Under the pieces are notes generated by a model. That model saw only the letters and a list, made by a program, of their open reading frames with translations. It was not told where the DNA came from and ran no database searches. The position numbers and the translations under genes are program-made. DNA of 64,000 nucleotides, taken from contig NZ_JAERQJ010000001.1 in assembly GCF_016735115.1 (NCBI RefSeq), forward strand, positions 1-64,000, written 5' to 3'. Below, one piece after another: positions 7,780 to 15,759 of the stretch (the stretch's first letter is position 1; the number at the start of each line of letters is the position of its first letter). The DNA is from Aquimarina mytili (lineage in GTDB: Bacteria > Bacteroidota > Bacteroidia > Flavobacteriales > Flavobacteriaceae).

Positions 7780-8052
7780 TTGAATGGAGAGACAATTGTC
7801 TCCAAAGAACCAGGTAATTCTATGTTGCCTATTCTGAAATCTAAACAGCCTGTAATTCTTGAACCCATACACTGGGAAGATTGTAAAACAGGAGATATTG
7901 TTTTTTGTAAAGTAAGAGGAAACTGTTTTACACATTTAGTCAAAGGCAAAAATGTGAAACGAGGATTACTAATCGGTAATAATCGAGGCCATCTAAACGG
8001 ATGGACCAAAAATGTATATGGCAAAGTGATAGAGATATTACCCATGTCATAG
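7780..8052 (+). CDS. Small S24/S26 (LexA/signal-peptidase-like) fold protein
   Basis: 90 residues from a TTG start. PGNSMLPIL matches the GxSMxP box that carries the nucleophilic Ser in LexA, UmuD and signal peptidase I. GDIVFCKVRGN and the NNRGHLNGWT segment fit the same beta-fold. At the place where Lys is expected there is FTHLVKG, with His-Leu, so peptidase activity is doubtful. The frame is open back to 7732 and encodes a further plausible helix (NWKIQKLL), so a non-ATG start upstream is possible. It lacks any DNA-binding domain. The terminator at 8057 follows closely. The fold is fairly sure, the function unknown. Confidence 0.65.
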   Translation: MNGETIVSKEPGNSMLPILKSKQPVILEPIHWEDCKTGDIVFCKVRGNCFTHLVKGKNVKRGLLIGNNRGHLNGWTKNVYGKVIEILPMS

Positions 8053-8056
8053 AAGT

Positions 8057-8077
8057 AGCGCTAAGAGCGCTTTTTTT
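8057..8077 (+). terminator. Intrinsic terminator
   Basis: AGCGCT-AAG-AGCGCT stem-loop followed by seven T, five bases after the stop of the S24-like gene. Confidence 0.85.
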
Positions 8078-8181
8078 GTTTATAAATATCATATTTATTG
8101 ATCTGAGTTTGATACAACATTTATGTTCAATATAAAAATTACGTCAGTTTGAGTGTTTTTGTGGTAGCAAAAATGTATCGA

Positions 8182-8204
8182 CCCTTCGACAAGCTCAGGG
8201 TGAC
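8182..8204 (+). repeat. CTTCGACAAGCTCAG-type interspersed repeat
   Basis: CCCTTCGACAAGCTCAGGG followed by TGAC, identical in its 19-base core to the copy inside the CHAT gene. It lies 40 bases upstream of the DUF434 gene. Confidence 0.75.
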
Positions 8205-8243
8205 GAGTAATTTTTCACCAAAAATGTTTCTTATTTATTAAAG

Positions 8244-8957
8244 ATGCCAACCCGAAACCGAGGAAAAGAAGCTAGCGACGATCGCCTGTTTGGAGATCCA
8301 CAAATGAAGCAAAATATGAAAGAAGCGGCAAAAGACATGTGTTATTTGTTGTCTCGTGGTTTTGCCGAAAAATCTTCAGTACAATTGGTGGGTAATCGGT
8401 ATAGGCTTAACGCCCGACAGCAAAAAGCACTGCAGGGTATGAGTGCCAGTGAACAACAAATTACATCACGAAAAAAACGAACCGTCTTACCAAAACAATT
8501 AAAGGGTAGACATGTAGCCATAGACGGATTTAATTTGCTCATCATTCTGGAAAGTGCCTTGTCAGGAGCGTATATCTTTAAAGGCCTCGATGGATACTAT
8601 CGGGATATCTCTGGGGTGCATGGGACCTATAAAAGGGTTCAAAAAACCGAAGAAGTACTTGTAATGGTAGGAAATGTTCTTAATACTTTAGAAGTCGCAT
8701 CTGTACACTGGTATTTTGATACCCCAGTATCTAATAGTGGTAGACTTAAAACAATACTTCGAGAAATAGCAGAACAGCATCATTTTCTGTGGACTATAGA
8801 TTTGGTGAATAACCCCGATAAAGCCCTGGCAGAATCTAATGATATTGTAATAAGTTCTGATGCCTGGGTATTAGATAGGGCTCAAAAAAACGTTAACCTA
8901 GTCGCACACCTTTTAGATGGTCATATCAAAGATGCCAATGTCATTTATCCAGAATAA
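8244..8957 (+). CDS. DUF434 / DUF5616 domain protein
   Basis: A 237-residue cytoplasmic protein. Residues about 20-75 match DUF434 (LLSRGFAEKSSVQLVGNRYRL, then Arg-Gln-Gln...). Residues about 95-237 match DUF5616: HVAIDGFNLLIILESALSG, the FDTPVSNSGRLK loop, and SNDIVISSDAWVLD. The acidic residues Asp (IDGFN), Asp (YFDTP), Asp (SNDIV) and Asp (SSDAWVLD) are spaced like the active-site carboxylates of PIN/NYN nucleases, so an RNA or DNA nuclease is a reasonable guess, but it is not established. It stands alone. The start at 8244 is the only good ATG. Confidence 0.75.
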   Translation: MPTRNRGKEASDDRLFGDPQMKQNMKEAAKDMCYLLSRGFAEKSSVQLVGNRYRLNARQQKALQGMSASEQQITSRKKRTVLPKQLKGRHVAIDGFNLLIILESALSGAYIFKGLDGYYRDISGVHGTYKRVQKTEEVLVMVGNVLNTLEVASVHWYFDTPVSNSGRLKTILREIAEQHHFLWTIDLVNNPDKALAESNDIVISSDAWVLDRAQKNVNLVAHLLDGHIKDANVIYPE

Positions 8958-9032
8958 TACTTCAAAATAACATTTCCCTAACTCAACATAGCCGTTTACT
9001 CATTCTGCCTTCTGTAAAACATAATCCTGCTT

Positions 9033-9040
9033 TACATTTG
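9033..9040 (+). promoter_or_regulatory. Candidate -7 promoter element of an intergenic transcript
   Basis: TACATTTG matches TAnnTTTG. A weak -33 (TTCTG) lies about 19 bases upstream. No ORF follows, only two hairpins ending at 9185. Confidence 0.35.
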
Positions 9041-9044
9041 GGAT

Positions 9045-9185
9045 ATACCTATCAAAATTAAATTGTTGGATGTTGGAGGAATTAATTTTTTAGGTTGGTT
9101 AGTTGTGAAGGGCAGATGCGACAAGGGGGTAAGTCGTATCTGTTTTAATTAAAAAAAGAGCTTGTCATAACGATAAGCTCTTTTT
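9045..9185 (+). ncRNA. Candidate small RNA ending in tandem hairpins
   Basis: After the -7 element at 9033-9040 there is a segment without coding potential. It is followed by hairpin 1 (CAGATGCGAC / GTCGTATCTG, 9113-9142, one mismatch, GGGGG-containing loop) and hairpin 2 (AAAGAGCTT / AAGCTCTTT, 9154-9185, with T run). The promoter-structure-terminator order is that of an sRNA of about 140 nt. No known RNA family was recognised. The 585-base gap between the genes at 8957 and 9543 holds nothing else apart from the promoter-like box before the reductase. Confidence 0.35.
9154..9185 (+). terminator. Intrinsic terminator in intergenic DNA
   Basis: AAAAAGAGCTT / AAGCTCTTTTT stem with a GTCATAACGAT-type loop and a terminal T run. 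No gene lies directly upstream; it would end the candidate sRNA. Confidence 0.7.
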
Positions 9186-9497
9186 CAGGTTAAAATTTGG
9201 GCAGTCAGTCATTACCCTTCTTTATTTGGATCAAACCATATCATACCCCCTACCTGATATAGTATATATAGTTTGAATACCTAAAGAAGTATGTAGAAAT
9301 AATTATTCCAAAAGTTCGTAGTATAGTTTAATTGTTTGTAAAAACATGATTTACAAGTGATTATAAGATATATTTTATTTGAGGGTTTTTCAAGAATTGT
9401 AGAGGTAATACGATCCTAATGTGGATATATTTCACATCATTTTTCTTTGGATAGATTTATTATGATAATTTTTACAATAGTTTAAGTGAAGAGTTTC

Positions 9498-9505
9498 TAC
9501 TTTTG
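9498..9505 (+). promoter_or_regulatory. -7 promoter element upstream of the aldo-keto reductase
   Basis: TACTTTTG, 38 bases before the ATG at 9543. The -33 box is not clear. Confidence 0.4.
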
Positions 9506-9542
9506 GAAGCATTAATCGACTAAATAACTAGAGTTCTATACT

Positions 9543-10574
9543 ATGAAATACACTACATTACCCAATACCAATATTAGAGTTAGTAAAATATGTCTGGGAA
9601 GTATGACCTGGGGTGAGCAAAACACTGAAGCAGAAGGGCATCAACAGATAGATTATGCAATTGATCAAGGGGTAAATTTTATAGATACCGCAGAGTTATA
9701 TTCTGTTCCTTCGAAAAAGGAAACCCAAGGAAGTACAGAAAAAATTATAGGAACCTGGCTTCAAAAAACAGGAAAGAGAAATGATGTAGTTATTGCATCC
9801 AAGATTGTTGGGCCGGCGCCATTTACAGAACACATAAGAAGTGGTAAGTTTATCAAGACTGAAATTGAAGATGCGATACACAAAAGTTTGCAAAGATTAC
9901 AAACAGATTATATTGATTTATATCAATTGCATTGGCCAGAACGACAAACTAATTATTTTGGTAAACTAGGATATACCCATGATAAAGATGATGCTTGGAC
10001 CGATAATTTTGCCGAAGTACTACATCATCTGGAAGGGTTTATTAAGGCGGGCAAAATAAGACAAATAGGAGTATCTAATGAAACGGCTTATGGTGTGATG
10101 CGTTATGTTGAAGAAGCCCGAAAAGGAGCGTCAAAAATGATAACGATCCAGAATCCATACAATTTATTAAACCGAAAAGATGAAATAGGATTAACAGAGG
10201 TGCTACATCGTGAAAATATTGGGCATTTACCATATTCTCCTCTTGGTTTTGGAATGCTAACCGGTAAATATTTAGAAGAAATCCCTAAAAACTCTAGAGT
10301 AGATTTATTTCCAAATTATAATCGTTATATGAATGAGAACAGTTTTAAAGCGACTAGGGCGTATAACGAAATTGCTAAAAAACATGGGATTAGTCTTACT
10401 CAAATGGCGTTAGCATTTGTTACTGATCGTCCATTTGTAACTAGTAATATTATTGGAGCTACATCTTTAGAACAGTTAAAAGAGAATATAGATAGCATTA
10501 ATCTTACACTTTCTGATGAAGTTTTAAAAGAAATCCAGGCCGTTCATGACAATATTCCTAATCCGGCGCCTTAA
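9543..10574 (+). CDS. tas: NADP(H)-dependent aldo-keto reductase, Tas-like
   Basis: 343 residues, the usual length of Tas (about 346). It closely follows E. coli Tas in collinear segments: CLGSMTWGEQN at the N-terminus, DTAELYSVPSKKETQG with the catalytic-type Asp and Tyr, ASKIVGP with the Lys, LQTDYIDLYQLHWPERQTN with the His, GVSNETAYGVMRY, and IQNPYNLLNR. The C-terminal GATSLEQLKENID segment binds the NADP phosphate in the family. It is a TIM-barrel cytoplasmic oxidoreductase acting on carbonyl compounds. The physiological substrate is unknown. It stands alone between intergenic repeats, with its own promoter-like box. Confidence 0.9.
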   Translation: MKYTTLPNTNIRVSKICLGSMTWGEQNTEAEGHQQIDYAIDQGVNFIDTAELYSVPSKKETQGSTEKIIGTWLQKTGKRNDVVIASKIVGPAPFTEHIRSGKFIKTEIEDAIHKSLQRLQTDYIDLYQLHWPERQTNYFGKLGYTHDKDDAWTDNFAEVLHHLEGFIKAGKIRQIGVSNETAYGVMRYVEEARKGASKMITIQNPYNLLNRKDEIGLTEVLHRENIGHLPYSPLGFGMLTGKYLEEIPKNSRVDLFPNYNRYMNENSFKATRAYNEIAKKHGISLTQMALAFVTDRPFVTSNIIGATSLEQLKENIDSINLTLSDEVLKEIQAVHDNIPNPAP

Positions 10575-10707
10575 ATTAATATGAATTATGAGATAATTTT
10601 GGGTATAATCAAAAGCCGTCAAATTGAGTGGTTTTTCATAGTGAAACGAAGAAAAATTGTATCGAAATTAGGCTTTTACATGAATTTACTTGTCTTCGAT
10701 AGCCCTG

Positions 10708-10722
10708 CTGAGCTTGTCGAAG
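10708..10722 (-). repeat. CTTCGACAAGCTCAG interspersed repeat
   Basis: CTGAGCTTGTCGAAG, the exact reverse complement of the core. It lies in the convergent gap between the aldo-keto reductase and radA, within a larger repeat-like stretch (10613-10755) that includes CGTCAAATTGAGTGG and CTGACTGACG. Confidence 0.65.
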
Positions 10723-10781
10723 TACATTTTTCTATCGAAAATTACTCTGACTGACGTAAATTTTCTTATTACTCACATAAT

Positions 10782-12149
10782 TTATCCAAACAAATACTCA
10801 ACTACGTCTTCAATTTTAGCAACTAATTGAACTTTGATTTGAGTATTTCGCAATGATATTTTATTGTATTTAGAAATAAAGATTGTAGAGAAACCAAGTT
10901 TCTCTGCTTCTTGTATGCGTTGGTCTACTTTGGTAACCGGGCGTATTTCTCCGGCAAGGCCAACTTCAGCTGCAAAACAATAATCTTTTGGGATTGGGAG
11001 GTCTTCACTAGAGGATAAAATTGCTGTAACTACTGCAAGATCAATAGCAGGATCGTCAACCGATATTCCTCCGGTAATGTTGAGAAACACATCTTTTGCT
11101 CCTAGCCTAAAACCTGCACGTTTTTCTAAAACGGCAAGAATCATATTAAGTCGTTTTAGGTTATACCCTGTTGCACTACGTTGAGGTGTTCCATACACCG
11201 CAGTACTTACCAATGCCTGGATTTCAATCATTAAGGGTCGCATACCTTCTAGTGTAGAAGCTATGGCTGTACCACTTAATTCTTCATCTTTTTTAGAAAT
11301 CAGGATTTCACTGGGATTATTCACTTCACGTAAACCGCTGCCTTGCATTTCGTAGATACCTAGTTCTGAGGTAGACCCAAATCTATTTTTTAAAGCCCGC
11401 AGGATTCGATATACATGATTGCGATCACCTTCAAATTGCAATACCGTATCCACCATATGCTCCAGGATTTTGGGTCCGGCAATATTACCATCTTTTGTTA
11501 TATGTCCAATTAATATGACTGGCGTCGCCGTTTCTTTGGCAAATTTGATCAGTTCTGTTGTGCATTCTCTGATTTGAGAAATGCTTCCGGCACTACTTTC
11601 GATATAATCACTATGTAATGTCTGAATAGAATCAATGATCACGATATCAGGTTCGGTCGCTTCAATTTGTCTAAAAATATTCTGAGTCTTCGTTTCAGTT
11701 AGGATAAGGCAATTATCAGTTTTAGATTGTATGCGTTCTGCCCGCATTTTGATTTGTTTCTGACTTTCTTCGCCAGAAACATATAAAGTTTTATAAGGTA
11801 GTTGAAGACTAATCTGAAGTAAAAGTGTACTTTTTCCTATGCCAGGTTCTCCTCCTAATAATGTTAAAGATCCTGGTACTAAACCACCACCTAGTACACG
11901 ATTGAGTTCGGCATCATCTGTATTATACCGGGCTTCCTGGCTAGTATCAATTTCTGAAATTCGTAAAGGTTTAGCTACTTTACTAGCTTTTGAAGTAGAA
12001 GAAGCATTTTTCCAGTCGGCGGTAGAAGGTTTCTGAACCACTTCTTCAGCAATAGTATTCCATTCCTTACACGATGTGCATTGTCCTTGCCATTTGGCAT
12101 ATTGAGCTCCGCAATTCTGACAGAAAAAAACAGTTTTGGTTTTAGCCAT
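10782..12149 (-). CDS. radA: DNA repair protein RadA
   Basis: 455 residues, full length. The N-terminal C4 zinc finger is CQNCG...CTSCKEW (residues 10-30). The RecA-like ATPase has Walker A GGEPGIGKST (about 99-108), Walker B-like IVIIDSIQTL, and the RadA-specific KNRFGSTSE motif (about 255). The C-terminal Lon-protease-like domain (about 300-455) lacks peptidase function in the family. RadA drives branch migration in homologous recombination. It is followed on the same strand by the esterase gene at 12262 after a terminator-like hairpin at 12215-12240, so the two genes are probably separate units, with the esterase read towards that hairpin. Confidence 0.96.
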   Translation of the reverse strand: MAKTKTVFFCQNCGAQYAKWQGQCTSCKEWNTIAEEVVQKPSTADWKNASSTSKASKVAKPLRISEIDTSQEARYNTDDAELNRVLGGGLVPGSLTLLGGEPGIGKSTLLLQISLQLPYKTLYVSGEESQKQIKMRAERIQSKTDNCLILTETKTQNIFRQIEATEPDIVIIDSIQTLHSDYIESSAGSISQIRECTTELIKFAKETATPVILIGHITKDGNIAGPKILEHMVDTVLQFEGDRNHVYRILRALKNRFGSTSELGIYEMQGSGLREVNNPSEILISKKDEELSGTAIASTLEGMRPLMIEIQALVSTAVYGTPQRSATGYNLKRLNMILAVLEKRAGFRLGAKDVFLNITGGISVDDPAIDLAVVTAILSSSEDLPIPKDYCFAAEVGLAGEIRPVTKVDQRIQEAEKLGFSTIFISKYNKISLRNTQIKVQLVAKIEDVVEYLFG

Positions 12150-12214
12150 AACAAAATAATGAGGTGTAAAAATACTATTATTTAGATGTAAAACTAAAAG
12201 AGTGTGTATAAAAA

Positions 12215-12240
12215 AAAGACCCTTAAAAAGGATCTTTTAT
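12215..12240 (-). terminator. Intrinsic terminator of the esterase gene
   Basis: AAAAGACCCTT / AAGGATCTTTT stem with one mismatch and an AAAA loop. It lies just downstream (on the minus strand) of the stop at 12262. Confidence 0.6.
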
Positions 12241-12261
12241 ATTCTTTGTTTTGAGAAGGTT

Positions 12262-13422
12262 TTAGTAACCAAAATCTTCTTTAATTTTGTTTACTTTGTC
12301 CAGCATATAATCTTTTGTAAGGAAGGCAACTTCAGAAAGCTGAAAACCGTTTTCATACGCTCTCATTGCCTTTTTAGGTTCTCCGGTTTGCTCATAGAAC
12401 ATTGCCAGGTAGTAATGACCAAGCATAGTATCAGGATGTTCTTTTAAGGCTAATTTACCTAATGGTTCTAATTCGTTCCATCTTTCATTTTCGTCTCTTG
12501 CCTTTTTTTCGATAGCCGTAGATACCGCAATAAAGTCATTTACACGTATTTTACGTTTAAAACCATATAATTTCTCGGTAGTTCTATACATATCTACCAG
12601 GTGATCATAGACAGAAGTTTCTAATGGAAGTAATACTTCTTTATAGGTTTTTTTGCTTATTGGACGATACATTTCAAAAATAGCTTCTAAAGCTCTGGGG
12701 ATTCCTCTTCCTACCAGTGTATAATGCGAGGATTCTTCAAAATTGTCAAAGAAATAATGCACTTCTGGATTTTCGATAGCTTGCAATTTTTCATCTAATG
12801 AAACAAGATCTTTTTTGATATTCTCGGCATCATTGGTTGCGGTAGCAAGATAATACCAAATGTCATTCGATGAACTCAATACATTTTCGATACGTTCTCC
12901 CATAGGAGGTCCAAATTCTGGGCTTAGACATATATATCCTTGAAATATAGGATTGTCTTTAAACAAGAAATAGTTAATAAAGTTAGCTGTGTAATCATGA
13001 CCAACAATAATTTTTAATTGAGCGGTACGATAGGTTTTGTTGATATACGGAACAAGTTCCTGGCCTATAAATTCGAAAAACTCTGCGCCTTTTTGAGAAG
13101 GAAGAAACTCTGCCACATCATATCTGCAGTCGTCCTCTCTGGTTTTGCGTTGATTAACTCCAACTACAATAGATTCGGGCATATCTTCCCAATACGAAAA
13201 GTAGTCTACATTTCCGGTAACGGGTTCAAATAAGTAATCTCCATCAAGGACAACAATTAACGGATACGTCTTATCAACATTTTTCTTATAATTTCGAGGA
13301 AGTTGTATCTTTAATTCTCTGTTCTGATCTAATTTTATGGATCTAAAGGATTCGTATATGGCTTGAGAATATCCTGTGGTACAGAATATGAATCCTATTA
13401 TAAAAATTCCAATTTTTTTCAT
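12262..13422 (-). CDS. Exported esterase-type alpha/beta hydrolase with C-terminal TPR-like tail
   Basis: Start chosen at the ATG at 13422 (MKKIGIFIIGFIFC...), which begins the signal peptide exactly; an in-frame ATG at 13446 adds eight residues before it. About 386 residues. The central region (about 35-270) matches the esterase D / enterochelin-esterase-like family: YPLIVVLDGDYLFEP, SIVVGVNQ, YINKTYRT. The usual nucleophile elbow G-x-S-x-G reads VGHDYTAN here, with Asp in place of Ser, so classical hydrolase activity may be lost. The last 90 residues (LGHYYLAMFYEQTGEPKKAMRAYENG) form one or two TPRs. It is probably periplasmic. Confidence 0.75.
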   Translation of the reverse strand: MKKIGIFIIGFIFCTTGYSQAIYESFRSIKLDQNRELKIQLPRNYKKNVDKTYPLIVVLDGDYLFEPVTGNVDYFSYWEDMPESIVVGVNQRKTREDDCRYDVAEFLPSQKGAEFFEFIGQELVPYINKTYRTAQLKIIVGHDYTANFINYFLFKDNPIFQGYICLSPEFGPPMGERIENVLSSSNDIWYYLATATNDAENIKKDLVSLDEKLQAIENPEVHYFFDNFEESSHYTLVGRGIPRALEAIFEMYRPISKKTYKEVLLPLETSVYDHLVDMYRTTEKLYGFKRKIRVNDFIAVSTAIEKKARDENERWNELEPLGKLALKEHPDTMLGHYYLAMFYEQTGEPKKAMRAYENGFQLSEVAFLTKDYMLDKVNKIKEDFGY

Positions 13423-13461
13423 AAGTACATGATTATGGTTAAGCACCGGACAATATATAAA

Positions 13462-14427
13462 TTATTTCTCTCTGTTTAAAATAGGAAGAAATAAAAACGA
13501 TAACGCACCAATAATTATATTTATTGCGGTTTGAGATCCCCATAAGATCCACCCAAAGGCTTCACCAGCAGATTTGTCTACATTAAAAAGTAATAATATT
13601 GCTGCCGTAGCGATCGGGAAAGCTCCAATTCCTCCATTAGTTGTAGACATAGCAATAGAACCTGCTACAAAAGTTGCAAGCATAGGTCCAAGAGATAAAT
13701 GTGCAGTTTCTGGCACGGTGAATTTTATCACATAGAACATGGCTACATACAAAATCCATATTAAGAACGTATGAAAAATAAATGCCTTTCTTTGTTTTAT
13801 CTTTGAAATACTTTTGATTCCTTCTAAAATTCCATTTCCGAAATTACGGATTTTGGTGAGGATTGGATGTTTTGAATTTTTTAGCACTCTTAAAAAAAGA
13901 ACTCCCAAAATTATTAAACCAAGCAGAGCAACAAGAGTAATCACTGGACTTGCTATTTTTTCTTGTAAATATGAGAGTAGAAGTTCTGACTGAAACAATA
14001 GGGTAATGGCAATAATTAATAAAAGCATTAAAGAATCAATAACCCTTTCAGAGATAATAGTGCCAAAAGCTTTTTTAAATGGAATTTTTTCGTAGGTAGA
14101 AATTGTACCGCCTCTAATAATTTCTCCAGATCTTGGGATTCCCATATTGCATAAATATCCTGCCATAACAGCCATGTAGCTATTAGATAATTTGATCGAA
14201 TGACCAAGAGGTTGCAACAAAAAATTCCATCGATAAGCTCTAGAAAGGTGGGAAGCAATACCCATCAAAACTGATATAAGCACCCATATTGGATTGGCTT
14301 GAGAAATATATTGAAGTGTTTTTTGTCGTTCTTCGTGCGTGGCAGAAGCAATAGAATACCAAATTAAAAAAACTCCCAGGGCAAGTGGGAGTATGATTTT
14401 AAAAAACTTTATCAGTTTATCCTTCAC
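13462..14427 (-). CDS. Flippase-like / lysylphosphatidylglycerol synthase TM-region family membrane protein
   Basis: 321 residues with about eight membrane helices, of the UPF0104 family (AglD, MprF N-terminal region). Diagnostic segments are SRAYRWNFLLQPLG, the MAGYLCNMGIPRSGEIIRG segment, and GAFPIATAAILLLF near the C-terminus. In characterised relatives, this domain flips or presents polyprenyl- or aminoacyl-lipids. No synthetase domain is attached. It begins two bases before the end of panD on the same strand, so it is translationally close to panD and probably in one operon with panC-panD, without an evident metabolic link. Confidence 0.85.
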   Translation of the reverse strand: MKDKLIKFFKIILPLALGVFLIWYSIASATHEERQKTLQYISQANPIWVLISVLMGIASHLSRAYRWNFLLQPLGHSIKLSNSYMAVMAGYLCNMGIPRSGEIIRGGTISTYEKIPFKKAFGTIISERVIDSLMLLLIIAITLLFQSELLLSYLQEKIASPVITLVALLGLIILGVLFLRVLKNSKHPILTKIRNFGNGILEGIKSISKIKQRKAFIFHTFLIWILYVAMFYVIKFTVPETAHLSLGPMLATFVAGSIAMSTTNGGIGAFPIATAAILLLFNVDKSAGEAFGWILWGSQTAINIIIGALSFLFLPILNREK

Positions 14428-14429
14428 TT

Positions 14430-14780
14430 TTACTTAAGTAAATTATTTTCCTCGTTAGGGAAAAGAAGTTTCGGTTTGAATTTTTTAGCATCTTCGATAT
14501 CCATCATAGCATAGGTGATTAATATAAGTACATCTCCTTTTGCTACTTTTCGTGCAGCAGCACCATTTAATGTGATTTCACCACTATTTCTGGGCCCAGG
14601 TATGGCATAGGTTTCTAGTCGCTCGCCATTATTATTATTAACGATCTGCACTTTTTCGCCTTCAATAATATTGGCGGCATCCATTAGATCTTGATCGATG
14701 GTTATACTACCAATATAATTTAAATCGGCACCAGTAACCTTAACGCGATGAATTTTTGATTTTACTACGTGTACAAACAT
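14430..14780 (-). CDS. panD: Aspartate 1-decarboxylase (pyruvoyl enzyme)
   Basis: 116 residues, the usual PanD length. It makes beta-alanine from aspartate for pantothenate and CoA synthesis. The self-cleavage site is the Gly-Ser pair in [10 protein letters not shown] (Gly24-Ser25), which yields the pyruvoyl group on the alpha chain. Lys9 in [10 protein letters not shown], Tyr58-like ETYAIPG and the [11 protein letters not shown] segment are conserved. It follows panC with a 19-base gap and precedes the flippase-like gene by two bases, so panC-panD-flippase is one transcription unit. Confidence 0.96.
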   Translation of the reverse strand: MFVHVVKSKIHRVKVTGADLNYIGSITIDQDLMDAANIIEGEKVQIVNNNNGERLETYAIPGPRNSGEITLNGAAARKVAKGDVLILITYAMMDIEDAKKFKPKLLFPNEENNLLK

Positions 14781-14799
14781 GTTACAAAGTTAGTTATTT

Positions 14800-15648
14800 T
14801 TAGTTTAGGGCAATGTTATCTATAAGTCTAATTTTTCCGGCAAATACAGCAATAAATGCTCGGTATTTAGTGTCTTTTCGTTTTCTTTTTATGGATTTCA
14901 AATCTGATACCTTGGCAATTTCAAAATATTCCAATTCCAATTCAGTATTATTTTTGAATTGATCTGATACCCATTCATTTAGCTTACTAACACTTTTTGT
15001 GCCAAAATCTTTTTTTACCTGCTTAAGTGTTTTGTAAATTAATGGCGAAGCTTCGAGTTGGCTGTTGTTTAGCCTTTTATTTCTGGAACTTAATGCTAAA
15101 CCACTTTCTTTTCGATATATCGGACAGCCAACCACCTGTACTGACATTTTTTCAATTTCGACTAATTTTTTAACGATTTGTAATTGTTGAAAATCTTTTT
15201 CTCCAAAATATGCTTTTGTTGGAGATGTTATGGTAAACAAATGTTTTAGTACAGTTCCAACGCCATCAAAATGTCCTGGTCTGAATTTACCCTCCATTTC
15301 ATTTTCGAGCCCTTTAAAGTTGTACTTTGTAGATTCTGGTCGTTCGCCATAAATTTCTTTGGCTGTTGGAGCAAAAACAATAATTTCTTTGGATAATCCA
15401 GACAAAAGATCAACATCAGAAGCCAAAGTTCTTGGATAATTTACTAAATCTTCTGAAGTATTGAATTGAGTTGGATTTACAAAAATACTTACAATAACAG
15501 CTTCGTTTTCTTTTAAAGCTTGTTCTACTAATGCAAGATGACCTTTGTGTAAAGCCCCCATAGTCGGGACAAAACCAATACTTTTGTTTTGTTTTTTTAG
15601 AGTTGCAACATTAGCTGTTATGTCTCGTCTTTTTTCGTGTACTTGCAT
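14800..15648 (-). CDS. panC: Pantothenate synthetase
   Basis: The start is taken at the ATG at 15648 (MQVHEKRRDI), giving 282 residues, the normal length. Upstream in-frame codons to 15732 include the promoter region and are not conserved. It condenses pantoate with beta-alanine using ATP. Signature segments: IGFVPTMGALHKGHL (with the HxGH motif), VSIFVNPTQF, RPGHFDGVGTV, KAYFGEKDFQQL and the LALSSRNKRL (KMSKS-like) loop. It is divergent from the glycogen-synthase-like gene at 15760 and heads the panC-panD operon. Confidence 0.95.
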   Translation of the reverse strand: MQVHEKRRDITANVATLKKQNKSIGFVPTMGALHKGHLALVEQALKENEAVIVSIFVNPTQFNTSEDLVNYPRTLASDVDLLSGLSKEIIVFAPTAKEIYGERPESTKYNFKGLENEMEGKFRPGHFDGVGTVLKHLFTITSPTKAYFGEKDFQQLQIVKKLVEIEKMSVQVVGCPIYRKESGLALSSRNKRLNNSQLEASPLIYKTLKQVKKDFGTKSVSKLNEWVSDQFKNNTELELEYFEIAKVSDLKSIKRKRKDTKYRAFIAVFAGKIRLIDNIALN

Positions 15649-15670
15649 TGAGATGAAACTTAAAGGCGTG

Positions 15671-15678
15671 CAAAAATA
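15671..15678 (-). promoter_or_regulatory. -7 promoter element of panC
   Basis: TATTTTTG on the minus strand, 22 bases upstream of the chosen panC start at 15648. This supports that start over the longer frame. Confidence 0.5.
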
Positions 15679-15709
15679 AGATATTACTGGCAGACTGCAT
15701 AAATTTTCG

Positions 15710-15717
15710 TAATTTTG
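15710..15717 (+). promoter_or_regulatory. -7 promoter element of the glycogen-synthase-like gene
   Basis: TAATTTTG on the plus strand, 42 bases before the ATG at 15760. Together with 15671-15678 it makes a compact divergent promoter. Confidence 0.5.
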
Positions 15718-15759
15718 CAAAATTAATTCCAAAAGGAGGACGATAAAAGTATCGATTAT

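Noticed and set aside
7043..8243. Prophage or CRISPR-like remnant
   Set aside because: The repeats are dispersed palindromes without regular spacers, and apart from one S24-like protein there are no phage genes.
9186..9542. Small protein gene before the aldo-keto reductase
   Set aside because: All frames carry frequent stops; nothing longer than about 20 codons with a reasonable start was found.
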